DNA from: Oscillospiraceae bacterium
GTDB lineage: Bacteria > Bacillota > Clostridia > Oscillospirales > Oscillospiraceae
DNA: 64,000 bases
Assembly (NCBI GenBank): GCA_015068455.1
Contig: SVKO01000003.1
Span: 1-64,000 of the forward strand
Reading direction: 5' to 3'
The position numbers and the translations under genes are program-made. The notes beneath the pieces are model-generated. The model saw only the letters and a list, made by a program, of their open reading frames with translations, was not told the DNA's origin and searched no databases. Shown piece after piece: positions 16,279 through 24,795 of this stretch. Position 1 is the stretch's first letter, and each line of letters begins with the position of its first letter.

Positions 16279-17204
16279 GGGGCGAGGTGCATACCCCCGG
16301 CGGCGAGATCATCCCCCTGCCGGAGTTCACCGCCTGGCGGCTGATCCATACCGACGGACGCAGCGCCGACAGCTTTGAGGTCCGTTTCCCGACGCGGGAG
16401 GATCTGCTGGTGCGGCTGCTGCGGGGCGTGAACTTTTATGCGGTCGATGGCGGCGCGACGGTCTTCTGCGGGGTGGTGGACGAGGCCGAGGCGATCTGGG
16501 CTGACGAATACACCACCACGCTTTGCGGCCGGGGCCTGGCGGCGCGCCTGATGGACAACCAGGCCGGCGGCGCGCAGTTTTTCAACCTCGACATGAATTC
16601 CGTCCTGGATCGCTATGTCCGGCCCTTCGGCATCGGCCAGATCCGCGTGGAGGGCGGTCCCTGGCGGACGCAGATGGTCAGCGTGCCTGCGGGCTGCTCC
16701 TGCAAGCAGGTGCTTGACGGCTTCTGCCGCCTCGTGGGCGCGCCGCAGCCGCGATTCGATCCGGACGGGACCCTGCGCATCTCCCGGGGACAGGGGAGCC
16801 ATATCCTGGGGGAGGAGGATCTGCTCTCGGCCAAATGGCGGCTGTGCCGCTACGGAGTGATCACCGAGCAGCAGGTGCACGATCTGACCACCGGGGCGGT
16901 GAGCGTCGTGCGCGATCCGGTGCTGGAGAGCTACGGCATCCGGAGCCGAAGATTCGCCACCCGGTCCGGCCCCTTTACCCATGTCAACGAACGCTCCGCC
17001 AGGGCGCGGATCGCAGAGGCGGCCCGGGACCTGAACACGCTGGAGCTGACTCTGCCGGGGGGATATTCCGCCCGGTGCTGCGACACGGTGCGCCTCAGCC
17101 TCCCGGCGCTGCGGGCGGAGGAGGACTATGTCATCACCGAAATCTGCCGCCGATTCGACGGCCTGAGCGAGACCACGCGGCTGGGGCTGCGGGCAAAGGA
17201 GTGA
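16275..17204 (+). CDS. Baseplate hub protein (XkdQ / gpD-like)
   Basis: A 309-residue hub protein of the phage late-control D type. The N-terminal strand-rich domain is followed by LSAKWRLCRYGVITEQQVHDL and a C-terminal RLSLPALRAEEDYVITEICRRFDGLSE segment. It would form the trimeric hub that mates tube to spike. The start overlaps the LysM gene stop. Confidence 0.75.
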   Translation: MRGEVHTPGGEIIPLPEFTAWRLIHTDGRSADSFEVRFPTREDLLVRLLRGVNFYAVDGGATVFCGVVDEAEAIWADEYTTTLCGRGLAARLMDNQAGGAQFFNLDMNSVLDRYVRPFGIGQIRVEGGPWRTQMVSVPAGCSCKQVLDGFCRLVGAPQPRFDPDGTLRISRGQGSHILGEEDLLSAKWRLCRYGVITEQQVHDLTTGAVSVVRDPVLESYGIRSRRFATRSGPFTHVNERSARARIAEAARDLNTLELTLPGGYSARCCDTVRLSLPALRAEEDYVITEICRRFDGLSETTRLGLRAKE

Positions 17205-17208
17205 GACC

Positions 17209-17568
17209 ATGTGGCTTTCTGAACAATTCGCCGAGCGGCGGGAGGCGGCGTCCTCCGGCTTCGGCAAGGTGACCATCGGCGCGGACCGAAGCGCCGTGCT
17301 GGCGGCGGGCCGGGAACAGCGGCTGCTGCCGGTGATATCGCCGGGGGGCTATTGCTGGCTGCCCCGGCCGGACCAGCGGGTGCTGGTCCTGGAAGACGGC
17401 GGGCCCTGCGTGGCCGGCGCCGTGCAGCCGGACACGGACCTCTCCCCCGGGGACGTGCTGATCCATGCGGGCACGGCTTCCATCCGGCTCTCGACCGACG
17501 GGACGGTGCGGATCACCGGCCGGGTCTATGTCAACGGCACGGCGATGGGAGGCGGCGATGGCGATTAA
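17209..17568 (+). CDS. Baseplate spike-like protein (XkdR / gpV-like)
   Basis: A 119-residue protein whose strand-rich C-terminus (LSPGDVLIHAGTASIRLSTDGTVRITGRVYVNG) has the repetitive beta pattern of the OB-fold plus short spike proteins. It overlaps the next gene by 11 bp. In related tails this tip punctures the envelope. It is short compared with phage gpV (about 200 residues). Confidence 0.68.
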   Translation: MWLSEQFAERREAASSGFGKVTIGADRSAVLAAGREQRLLPVISPGGYCWLPRPDQRVLVLEDGGPCVAGAVQPDTDLSPGDVLIHAGTASIRLSTDGTVRITGRVYVNGTAMGGGDGD

Positions 17569-17896
17569 AATGGAGCGGGGCGACTACTGTGTCGGCCCCG
17601 GCGGACCGGTTATACTGCGCGGCGCAGACGCCCAGTTTGCCGACGCCCTGTTCCGCCTGCAGTGCGTCCGGGGCAGCTTTCCCTTCCTGCCCGCTCTGGG
17701 CAGCCGCCTGTGGCGGCTGGGCCTGGAGCGTCCGGCGGACAGACCTGCCCTGGCGCGGCAGTATTGTGCCGAGGCGCTGGAGGGCACCGGCGTGGATGCG
17801 GTCGAGGTCGGCGTGCGCGAGGAGGGAAGGGCGCTGGTCGTGGAGATCACACTCGTGCGCGGTGAAAAAAACACAACCGTGGAGGTAAGCGTATGA
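17558..17896 (+). CDS. Baseplate wedge protein (XkdS / gp25-like)
   Basis: A 112-residue protein in the gp25/DUF2634 position. The core segment LRGADAQFADALFRLQCVRGSFPFLPALGSRLWRLGLE fits the small wedge component that links the sheath to the baseplate. The start at ATG 17558 was chosen because it lies inside the upstream gene's tail in a typical overlap. It is coupled by an ATGA overlap to the baseplate J gene. Confidence 0.7.
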   Translation: MAIKMERGDYCVGPGGPVILRGADAQFADALFRLQCVRGSFPFLPALGSRLWRLGLERPADRPALARQYCAEALEGTGVDAVEVGVREEGRALVVEITLVRGEKNTTVEVSV

Positions 17897-18939
17897 AAAC
17901 GACCCAGGAAATCTATGAACAAATGCGTGAACAGATGGCAAGCCGCAGCGGCTGTGCCCCGGACGACGGCTCGGAGCTGGCGGTGCGGCTGTACGCGGCG
18001 GCGGCCCAGATCGAGAGCCTGTACGCCTATGCCGACTGGTCGCGCAGGCAGTGCTTTCCCCAGAGCGCCGCGGGGGAGTATCTGGACATGCACGCCCAGC
18101 TGCACGGGCTGAGCCGCGATCCGGCAAAATGTGCCCGGGGCACTCTGATCATCGGTATCGACCGGGCGCTGGACTTCGCGCTGACGATCCCGGAGGGCAC
18201 GCGGTTCTGCGTCCCAGACGGGCCGAGGTACCGGCTGATCGAGGCATGCCGGATCCCCGCCGGCGCGACCGGGAATGAGGCGGCCGCGGCCTGCGAGGAG
18301 GCGGGCCTGGTGGGCAATGTCCCGGCAGGGGCCGTTTGCGGCATGACGGAGGCTCCGAATTATGTCAACTCCGTGTACAATCCCGGCCCCTTCACCGGCG
18401 GCCTGGAGGCGGAGTCTGACGCACACCTGCGCCAGCGGATCCTGGACGCCGGCCGCCGCTGCCCCAACGGGGCCAACGCCGACTATTACGAGGCGGTGGC
18501 TCTGGCCCAGGCGGGGATCACCTCCGCCGCGGCAAGCGCGGCATCGGGCGGGATAACGCTGTACGTCTCCGGCGATTACGGCGCGCCGGGGGATGGCCAG
18601 CTCATGGCGGTGCGGGAGGCTTTGGCCGATCGGACGGAGCTGGGAATCACCCTGACGGTGGCTGCTCCGACGGTGCAGACGGTGAACATGAACGTGACGG
18701 TCTGGCCCGTGGACGGCGTGCGCGGCGACGACGCCGTGGCCGCCGCCCGTGCGGCCCTGGAGGCCCACTTTGCCAAGCCCATGCTGCGCCATGGCTTTTT
18801 CCGCTCCGAGGCGGGCAGCGCCATCTATAATACGGGGCTTGTGAAAAACTATGCCTTCACGGCTCCCGCCGCCGATCTGCCCGCCAGCGCCGGCACCCTG
18901 TATACCCTCGGGACGCTGACGGTCCAGGAGGGCGCGTGA
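17893..18939 (+). CDS. Baseplate J-like protein (XkdT)
   Basis: A 348-residue baseplate wedge protein of the gpJ family. Visible family regions: EYLDMHAQLHGLSRDPAKCARGTLIIG near residue 58, GGLEAESDAHLRQRILDAGRRCPNGANADYYEAVA, and the C-terminal domain with TVWPVDGVRGDDAVAAARAALEAHF. It forms the baseplate periphery that triggers sheath contraction. AGGTAAGC precedes the overlapping start. Confidence 0.88.
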   Translation: MKTTQEIYEQMREQMASRSGCAPDDGSELAVRLYAAAAQIESLYAYADWSRRQCFPQSAAGEYLDMHAQLHGLSRDPAKCARGTLIIGIDRALDFALTIPEGTRFCVPDGPRYRLIEACRIPAGATGNEAAAACEEAGLVGNVPAGAVCGMTEAPNYVNSVYNPGPFTGGLEAESDAHLRQRILDAGRRCPNGANADYYEAVALAQAGITSAAASAASGGITLYVSGDYGAPGDGQLMAVREALADRTELGITLTVAAPTVQTVNMNVTVWPVDGVRGDDAVAAARAALEAHFAKPMLRHGFFRSEAGSAIYNTGLVKNYAFTAPAADLPASAGTLYTLGTLTVQEGA

Positions 18940-19382
18940 TGGGCTGCGCGGATCATCTCAGGCGGCTGCTTGCCCCGCTGGGGGTCTATGATCTGGGGGC
19001 CGCGAGCATATCCGGCGCCATGGCGGACGCCCTGGGCGACGCTTTGGACGAGGTGCGGCAGATCGTTTCCGACGGCTTGCGCGACGCCTTTCCCCAGACC
19101 GCTGCGGCGCTTGCCCCGCTGGAGCTTGCCCTGCCGCCCCACGGCGCGGGCACGGCAGAGCAGCGCCGCGCGGCCATTGTCTATTTGCTGGGCCAGGGGG
19201 ACGTGTGCTGCTCCGCGGATCAGCTGGAGGCGGCCCTGGCGGCCTGCGGCATCCCGGCGAGGCTGACGCTGAGCGGCGATACGGTGAGCGTCCATACAGC
19301 GCTGCCGGAGACCGCCGCGCGTGCAGCCCTTGTCCGCGCCATGCTCCCGGCGCATCTGGATATGGACTGGCAAACGGAATAG
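18936..19382 (+). CDS. Tail protein XkdU-like (DUF2313)
   Basis: A 148-residue protein following baseplate J, in the position of XkdU/gpI-like proteins (Phage_tail_P2_I or DUF2313). The helical N-terminus and the QLEAALAACGIPARLTLSGDTVSVH segment fit. In complete phages the tail-fibre genes follow here; instead a terminator ends the cluster. Confidence 0.7.
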   Translation: MMGCADHLRRLLAPLGVYDLGAASISGAMADALGDALDEVRQIVSDGLRDAFPQTAAALAPLELALPPHGAGTAEQRRAAIVYLLGQGDVCCSADQLEAALAACGIPARLTLSGDTVSVHTALPETAARAALVRAMLPAHLDMDWQTE

Positions 19383-19391
19383 GAAGGTATG

Positions 19392-19428
19392 AAAAAGATC
19401 TGACCCCGAAGAGGGGTCGGATCTTTTT
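19392..19428. terminator. Terminator closing the phage cluster
   Basis: Stem AAAAAGATCTGACCCC with its complement, near-perfect, with T-run on both strands. It lies 10 bp after the last tail gene and separates it from the helicase island. Confidence 0.88.
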
Positions 19429-19448
19429 GCTTTTAGGGCAAAACAGAT

Positions 19449-19476
19449 TGCGTTTCTCTTCAAATTGAGTATAATT
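19449..19476 (+). promoter_or_regulatory. Promoter of the helicase-nuclease gene
   Basis: TTGCGT (19449-19454) and perfect TATAAT (19471-19476) are 16 bp apart, about 90 bp before the chosen start codon. The surrounding AT-rich sequence differs from the phage cluster. Confidence 0.55.
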
Positions 19477-19565
19477 ATGATAGAAAAAAGTCAAAACCTT
19501 GCATTGATTTGTTCAATTAATAGTTGTGGGTTCAGTTTTTCCGCATGAAAGAAAAGGAGCCTCGC

Positions 19566-22500
19566 ATGACGAACGTTTGCAAAGATATTTTCAAGGCAAT
19601 CCACGAAGGAAAGTGGCTCAGCATCGAATACAAGAACCGCTCTGGTCAAGTCACAAAATATTGGATTGGGATCAAATCTCTGGACAATCATGACTGCAGC
19701 ATGGTTGTGGATGGCTTGCACTTGGGCGAATTGAAGGTTCAGAGATTAAAAATCTTTATTAAATCCATCCTTCATACCTCAATCATTGCCGGGAGTTTCT
19801 GCGAAGTCAACAAAGAACTGGTGGAGGACATCAAGCGCAATCCGACCAAATATGCGGGGCTGTTTGACCAGATCCCAAATTTGAAAATATTGAATTATCT
19901 TGCCGATTGCAACCGCCTGGATGCAACGCCATGCCGCTGTGAGTATAAACTCATTCATTGCTTCGACGGCGACAGCTTTGAAAATGGAGAATGTCAACTA
20001 AGTGATACGCAATTTGCAGAAATCGTTCGGGCGTTTCAATACCAGGCAAACAGTGAAGAAGGGAAGCTGCGTATCAAGCAGATTGGGCTGAATGTGATTA
20101 GTGTCCCGGTCAAGCAGGGCCTTTATGTTCTTGCTTATCGCAAACTGTATTTGGACGTGACGAATCGTATGATGCGGGCAGACACAGAAATCACATTCTG
20201 CCGGGAATTCTCGATGAATGGAGAGACGGTGAGCATCCGGCAATTCCTTGATCCAAGCGAAATGGATCTGTTGGATAATCCTTACACAAATTTGGAAGCA
20301 ATTAAGGACCATATCACATGGAATAACCCTCATCTCCGCGGCGTAGATGATATGCCCTATGTGATTGCCATCGGGATGGAAAGTATACTGGACCTGGAAC
20401 AGGAATACTCCGCGATTATGGATATGTATCAATGCGGAAAAGTTACTGCTCCAATTCGGGCTTTTTTTGGGGAGTATCTAAAACGGCCGGTGCGAAGAAA
20501 ACAATACCCGCTCGCGCTGATGAATCGCAAGGTGAATCTTGACCAACTCCTTGCAATTAACAATGCCATGCGATATCCTTTGGCATATATTCAGGGCCCG
20601 CCGGGAACAGGAAAAACCAGTACCATCATGAATACGATTATGACCGCCTTTTTCAATGAGAGGACGGTACTGTTTGCATCGAATAATAATCATCCGATCG
20701 ATGAGGTTTATAAAAAGATGCGCCGCTTGAAGTATCGGGGCCAGCAAATCCCCTTTCCCATGATACGACTAGGCAATTATGATATGGTGGAGAAGGCGCT
20801 GGATGAAATGAAGGCGCTTTATGAGAGAGTAAAAAACATCAACGTTTATGATTCAACACTGAATAAAAGAAAGGGGAAAGAGGTACAGCGAACTGAAGAG
20901 TTAATCAAGCTATTGGAGAATTATTATGAAGTTCTGGATCTCCGCGAACGTCGGGAAGTCACAAAGGATCTGCTGGCAGAAAACAGACATCTGAATTTTC
21001 AATATGAGCTGCAGGGAAGACAGCTTGCGGAAATCGACCGACGTCTTTCTGAAATCGGAGAGATTCTGGATGAAGATGCGCTCAAGCTGTTGGAAGAGAA
21101 TGAGAGCGATTTCCTGCTTTATTTGAATTATATTTCGATCAAGCATATCAAACGCCTGGGAGAGCCAAAAAACAAGGAACTGTTGAATATCATCTATATG
21201 GCCCCAGATGATCCGGAACGAGCGACCAGCTTTAATCGCTATTTGAGCGATCCGGACAATGTCCGTTTGTTTCAACGCATTTTTCCTATTATTGCCACTA
21301 CCTGCATATCTGCCCATCGCATTGGGGCACCCGGCGTCTATTTTGATATGGTTGTTATGGACGAGGCAAGCCAGTGTAATACTGCCGTGTCGTTGGTACC
21401 AATAATACGAGGAGAAAGCTTGATGCTGGTGGGGGATCCTCAGCAGCTTCAGCCGGTTATCCTGCTTTCTGTTGCAGACAATGAAGCGTTGAGGAAGAAA
21501 TATTCTGTTGCTCCGGAGTATGATTATATTGGAAATTCGATATATAAAACATTTCTTGCCTGCGATCCTGTCAGTGATGAGGTCTTGTTGCGCTATCATT
21601 ACCGATGCCACCCCAAGATAATTGGATTCAACAATAAAAAATACTATAACGGAAAACTTGTGATAGAGAGTAAGGTTGAAAGCAAAACGCCTTTAACATT
21701 TGTAGATGTCAAAGATTCCGAAGCGGCGATTAAGAACACAGCTCCAGGTGAAGCCGAGCAGATTACAAATTACATAAAACAAAACCCGGATAAAAATATC
21801 GGGATCATTACTCCATTTGCAAATCAAAAAGCGCTGATTTACGATGAGCTTGAAAAACTGGGCCGTCGTGATGTGGCCTGCGGAACAGTTCATGCATTTC
21901 AGGGAGACGAAAAAGATGTAATTCTGTTTTCCCTTGGCCTATCCGATACGACCCAGCTTAAAACCTATGAATGGCTCAAGAATAACCGGGAGCTGATTAA
22001 CGTTGCCACCTCTCGTGCAAGGAAAGAACTGATTGTTTTTGGCAGCGGAAAGAACCTTACTCGGCTCCATGGGAAAAGCGACAGAGATGATCTCTTCGAG
22101 TTAGTTGACTATATAAGATCCAATGGATCGAGCCATGTCACACAGCGAACGGCGATGTCTCGCGCTCTGGGGATTAAACCCTACAGTACAGAGACAGAAG
22201 CGGCTTTCATGGAGAATCTTAATCACGCGATCGATAATATTCAACCTTCCGGATCTCGTTATTCTGTACACAAGGAAGTACCCGTTTCTCAGGTGTTTGT
22301 TGAAAACTTGTCGTACGCTGATTTGTTTTACACCGGCCGCTTTGATTTCGTTGTTTACGAACGGGGACCTGCTCGATCTGAATTGCCGGTGCTGGCCATT
22401 GAGTTGGACGGCAAGGAGCACTTTGAAGCTGAGATCGTAAAAGAACGGGACAGGAAGAAAGCCCAGATTTGCCGAGAGCACAATTTTGAACTAATTAGGG

Positions 22501-22580
22501 TGGAAAACACGTACGCGAGACGGTATCACTATATTAAAGATATTCTAATTAGCTATTTTACCAATGGACGAGCAGGCTAA
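19566..22580 (+). CDS. WYL-like / SF1 helicase / PD-(D/E)XK nuclease fusion, candidate defence protein
   Basis: A 1004-residue protein. Residues 5-60 (AIHEGKWLSIEYKNRSGQ) resemble a WYL ligand-binding domain. SF1 helicase motifs: Walker A GPPGTGKTS near 344-352, Walker B VVMDEASQC near 596, GDPQQLQPV near 623, RYHYRCHP near 675 and NVATSRARKEL near 812. The C-terminus (RFDFVVYERG, LAIELDGKEHF, ERDRKKAQ, from about 920) has the Asp, Glu-x-Asp and Lys pattern of DUF2726/Vsr-like nucleases. The start at 19566 follows AAAGGAG. Base composition is clearly more AT-rich than both neighbours, indicating transfer. It stands alone between two terminators, as single-gene defence systems often do. Function is inferred. 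Confidence 0.82.
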   Translation: MTNVCKDIFKAIHEGKWLSIEYKNRSGQVTKYWIGIKSLDNHDCSMVVDGLHLGELKVQRLKIFIKSILHTSIIAGSFCEVNKELVEDIKRNPTKYAGLFDQIPNLKILNYLADCNRLDATPCRCEYKLIHCFDGDSFENGECQLSDTQFAEIVRAFQYQANSEEGKLRIKQIGLNVISVPVKQGLYVLAYRKLYLDVTNRMMRADTEITFCREFSMNGETVSIRQFLDPSEMDLLDNPYTNLEAIKDHITWNNPHLRGVDDMPYVIAIGMESILDLEQEYSAIMDMYQCGKVTAPIRAFFGEYLKRPVRRKQYPLALMNRKVNLDQLLAINNAMRYPLAYIQGPPGTGKTSTIMNTIMTAFFNERTVLFASNNNHPIDEVYKKMRRLKYRGQQIPFPMIRLGNYDMVEKALDEMKALYERVKNINVYDSTLNKRKGKEVQRTEELIKLLENYYEVLDLRERREVTKDLLAENRHLNFQYELQGRQLAEIDRRLSEIGEILDEDALKLLEENESDFLLYLNYISIKHIKRLGEPKNKELLNIIYMAPDDPERATSFNRYLSDPDNVRLFQRIFPIIATTCISAHRIGAPGVYFDMVVMDEASQCNTAVSLVPIIRGESLMLVGDPQQLQPVILLSVADNEALRKKYSVAPEYDYIGNSIYKTFLACDPVSDEVLLRYHYRCHPKIIGFNNKKYYNGKLVIESKVESKTPLTFVDVKDSEAAIKNTAPGEAEQITNYIKQNPDKNIGIITPFANQKALIYDELEKLGRRDVACGTVHAFQGDEKDVILFSLGLSDTTQLKTYEWLKNNRELINVATSRARKELIVFGSGKNLTRLHGKSDRDDLFELVDYIRSNGSSHVTQRTAMSRALGIKPYSTETEAAFMENLNHAIDNIQPSGSRYSVHKEVPVSQVFVENLSYADLFYTGRFDFVVYERGPARSELPVLAIELDGKEHFEAEIVKERDRKKAQICREHNFELIRVENTYARRYHYIKDILISYFTNGRAG

Positions 22581-22587
22581 AAACACA

Positions 22588-22630
22588 AAAAAAGACGGAT
22601 CTGTCTGCACCACACAGATCCGTCTTTTTT
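22588..22630. terminator. Bidirectional terminator after helicase gene
   Basis: Stem AAGACGGATCTGT with its complement around a CTGCACCAC loop; A-run and T-run flank it on both sides. It serves the helicase (+) and the convergent membrane protein gene (-). Confidence 0.9.
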
Positions 22631-22647
22631 GCTATTCAAAGCAGATT

Positions 22648-23022
22648 TTATTTGATTTTGACGATCTTTCCGGCTTCGTTTCTCGTGAATTTTGCGGCAA
22701 ACGCGGGGTTGACGGAGCGGATGTAATCATACTGATCCGGGTGCTCGTTGACGTACAGTCTTCCGTAGCTTGCCTTTGTCTGAATATTTTTCGGGCTGTC
22801 TTTTTCGGAAATCTTGTCCGGCAGCTTGCGGGAGACGTAGAAGAACAGGAACACAGCCAGCGCCAGCAGCGCCACGCCGCCGAGGATCATTCCGATCCTG
22901 CCTTTGGATCCGGCGGCAAGGATGATGCCGAAAACGGCGGCCAGCAGGGCAAACAGACTGCCCAGGGCGGATACCAGCGTGGCCCGGGGCGCATAGGGAT
23001 AATTCTTGTAGAAAATAACCAT
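22648..23022 (-). CDS. Small membrane protein of unknown function
   Basis: A 124-residue protein with two hydrophobic segments (about residues 14-37 and 42-62), then a basic, soluble tail ending in KFTRNEAGKIVKIK. A GGAGAAA ribosome binding site precedes the ATG. I do not recognise a family. It is flanked by terminators and appears monocistronic. Confidence 0.75.
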   Translation of the reverse strand: MVIFYKNYPYAPRATLVSALGSLFALLAAVFGIILAAGSKGRIGMILGGVALLALAVFLFFYVSRKLPDKISEKDSPKNIQTKASYGRLYVNEHPDQYDYIRSVNPAFAAKFTRNEAGKIVKIK

Positions 23023-23150
23023 GGTTTTCTCCTTTCATATGCGTTCAAGCGGGGCCGGACGTTGGCCCGGCTCCATTTGGAAAGTATCTCACAGGCAGGA
23101 GAAAAAGTCAACAATCGACTGCCAGAATTTACCGGCTCCTATGAAAAAGG

Positions 23151-23187
23151 CGGCCCGCGGGAGGACTCCCGCGGGCCGTGTTTTTTA
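23151..23187. terminator. Bidirectional terminator downstream of anti-sigma gene
   Basis: Stem CGGCCCGCGGGAG with its complement; T6 on the + side (23181-23186), and AAAAA on the 5' side gives a T-run on the minus strand. It ends the sigma/anti-sigma unit. Confidence 0.85.
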
Positions 23188-24195
23188 TTATATGCTTGTC
23201 AGGCCGGCCTGGGAGAGAAGGTCCTCCAGCAGGCTGATGTCCCTGGCGCAGGCCTTGATATCCTGGCCGAACCAGGCGGTCGCTTCGGCGCTCGTGACGC
23301 TGACAAAATCCGTCCGGAAGCTGATGGACTGGCTGTCCGGATCCTCCTCGGCGGTACAGGTGTACTCGAAGCGGACCTCGTCCAGGTTGCCGACGACGGC
23401 CAGCAGGGCGTAGCCCAGATGCTTCAGCTCGTTGGAATAGCCCTCCGGGTCGCCGCTGAACACACTCTGTTCCAGATTGATGTGCCAGACGTAGGGGGTA
23501 TTTTCCGTGTCCAGCTCATTGGTGAAGCTGCCCAGCCGGGTTGTCAGACCCAGGGCATCGGCGCTTTCCCGGTTGGCGGGCATGTCGCCCACGTAATCAT
23601 GGGCGGAATTGTACAGGCGGGATGTCACGGCGGAGATCGTCTTCCCGTTTGACCAGAGGATGCGGTCGTTGAAGCGCACCTCACGGATGGGCGCGGACGC
23701 CGTGTATTCGCCGCGGCTGTCGCCCCGGTGCAGGAAGCTCGGCAGCACGGAACGCGCCGTGGCAGTGACGACGCCGTCCTTCTCCGAGAAGCGGAGATTC
23801 GATACGGCGTGCAGGCTGTCCATGCAGGCGCAGGTCAGCTCCAAATGCTCGCCCTCCACTTCCGTCCGGGCGTAGACGCTCTCGCCGCCGAGTTTGTCGC
23901 CGGTGACGTACAGCCGGGCGCCCAGCAGCCCCACCAGCAGGGCCAGGGCAGCGAGAATGCTCGCGAAAGCGATGCGGCGGTTGCGGCGCTTGTTCTTTTT
24001 CAGAAAGTCCAGTTCTTTTTGATCGTTTTCAGATACAGCGCGGCCGTCGGGCTCCCGCATGACGGCCAGGGCGGCCCTGCAATCGGGACAGGTATCCAGA
24101 TGGGCCTCGACCAAAGCGGTCGTGGTCTCGCTTGTCAGACCGTCGACGTAGGAGGGCAGCAGGTCGCGGACGACCTCACAGGGAAGGTTTTGCAT
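23188..24195 (-). CDS. Anti-sigma factor with zinc-finger domain
   Basis: A 335-residue transmembrane regulator. The N-terminal ZAS-type zinc finger is visible (CEVVRDLLPSYVDG, then HLDTCPDCRAAL, residues 5-45). It is followed by a KKNKRRNRR stop-transfer, one membrane helix near residues 76-96, and an extracytoplasmic domain of about 230 residues unlike any I recognise. It would hold the adjacent ECF sigma factor at the membrane until a signal arrives. The ATG at 24195 was chosen because the AAAGGA site abuts the earlier ATG with no spacing. It overlaps the sigma gene by 20 bp. Confidence 0.87.
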   Translation of the reverse strand: MQNLPCEVVRDLLPSYVDGLTSETTTALVEAHLDTCPDCRAALAVMREPDGRAVSENDQKELDFLKKNKRRNRRIAFASILAALALLVGLLGARLYVTGDKLGGESVYARTEVEGEHLELTCACMDSLHAVSNLRFSEKDGVVTATARSVLPSFLHRGDSRGEYTASAPIREVRFNDRILWSNGKTISAVTSRLYNSAHDYVGDMPANRESADALGLTTRLGSFTNELDTENTPYVWHINLEQSVFSGDPEGYSNELKHLGYALLAVVGNLDEVRFEYTCTAEEDPDSQSISFRTDFVSVTSAEATAWFGQDIKACARDISLLEDLLSQAGLTSI

Positions 24196-24664
24196 GATCC
24201 TCATCCTTTCCGAGTTTTTCTTTGGCGCGGTAGAAGGTGACGCGGGCCCAGTTTTCCGATCTGCCCAGCAGCTCGCCGATCTCGCGGAAGCTGAGATTGC
24301 CCAGGGAGCGCAGATAGATGATCTCCCGATAGGGCTCCGGCAGGGCGTGGAGTCTTCGCATCAGCGACAGTTTTGCATCTGCGGAGATGGCTTCCGCCTC
24401 GGCAGAGGGGGTCTGGAGGGGCTGATCCTCGATGGCTTCCGTGGGCGGATGCTTACGCCGGTGGGTGCGCAGGGCGTTCTTGGCGATGGCGCACAGCCAG
24501 GTGGTGATCTTGCAGCTCGCGTCATAGCGGTCGATGGAGCGGATCGCCTGGTAGAAAGTCTCCTGCGTCAGCTCCTCGGCCAGATCCGGGTCGCGGACCA
24601 GGGAGAACAGATAGCGATAGACCGTCTGAGCATATTGCTGATAAATCTCCTCCATGCTCTGCAT
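24176..24664 (-). CDS. ECF-type RNA polymerase sigma factor
   Basis: A 162-residue sigma-70 family protein with region 2 (YRYLFSLVRDPDLAEELTQETFYQAIRSI, residues 15-43) and region 4 (LPEPYREIIYLRSLGNLSFREIGELLGRSENWARVTFYRAKEKL, residues 105-148). The start follows GGAAGGTG. It pairs with the overlapping anti-sigma gene. A GTAAC-containing sequence upstream suggests that it transcribes its own operon. Confidence 0.92.
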   Translation of the reverse strand: MQSMEEIYQQYAQTVYRYLFSLVRDPDLAEELTQETFYQAIRSIDRYDASCKITTWLCAIAKNALRTHRRKHPPTEAIEDQPLQTPSAEAEAISADAKLSLMRRLHALPEPYREIIYLRSLGNLSFREIGELLGRSENWARVTFYRAKEKLGKDEDHAKPSL

Positions 24665-24696
24665 TCGTTCACCTTCCTTCGCGGTTTCTGTCCATA

Positions 24697-24723
24697 TATG
24701 CACGGGGCGGCAGGTTCGTTACA
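24697..24723 (-). promoter_or_regulatory. Candidate ECF autoregulatory promoter
   Basis: On the minus strand, TGTAACGAAC (24714-24723) is followed about 10 bp later by CGTGCATA (24697-24704). The AAC (-35) plus CGT (-10) signature is typical of ECF sigma target promoters, and it sits 33 bp upstream of the sigma gene. Confidence 0.5.
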
Positions 24724-24795
24724 GAAAAACCGAAAAAAATTTGCAGAGAAAAGCCTTCTCCTCAGGAAGAAGGCTTTGGTGCTCTGAATGATTGT

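Larger units (their letters stand above)
6604..19391 (+). mobile_element. Phage-derived head and contractile-tail cluster, no tape measure
   Basis: Eighteen contiguous + strand genes from terminase small subunit to a baseplate protein, many with ATGA or GTGA overlaps and none visibly broken. Order: terS, terL, portal, protease, decoration protein, capsid, three connectors, sheath, tube, two small orphans, then LysM, XkdQ-, XkdR-, XkdS-, XkdT- and XkdU-like proteins. Missing are a tape measure (expected between the chaperone position and the LysM protein), tail fibres, lysis genes, integrase, replication and repressor genes. A minor-capsid remnant lies on the left and a terminator on the right. 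This may be a decaying prophage or a domesticated particle. Confidence 0.8.

Noticed and set aside
6604-19391. Intact inducible prophage
   Set aside because: No integrase, repressor, replication, tape measure, fibre or lysis genes, and no attachment repeats around it.
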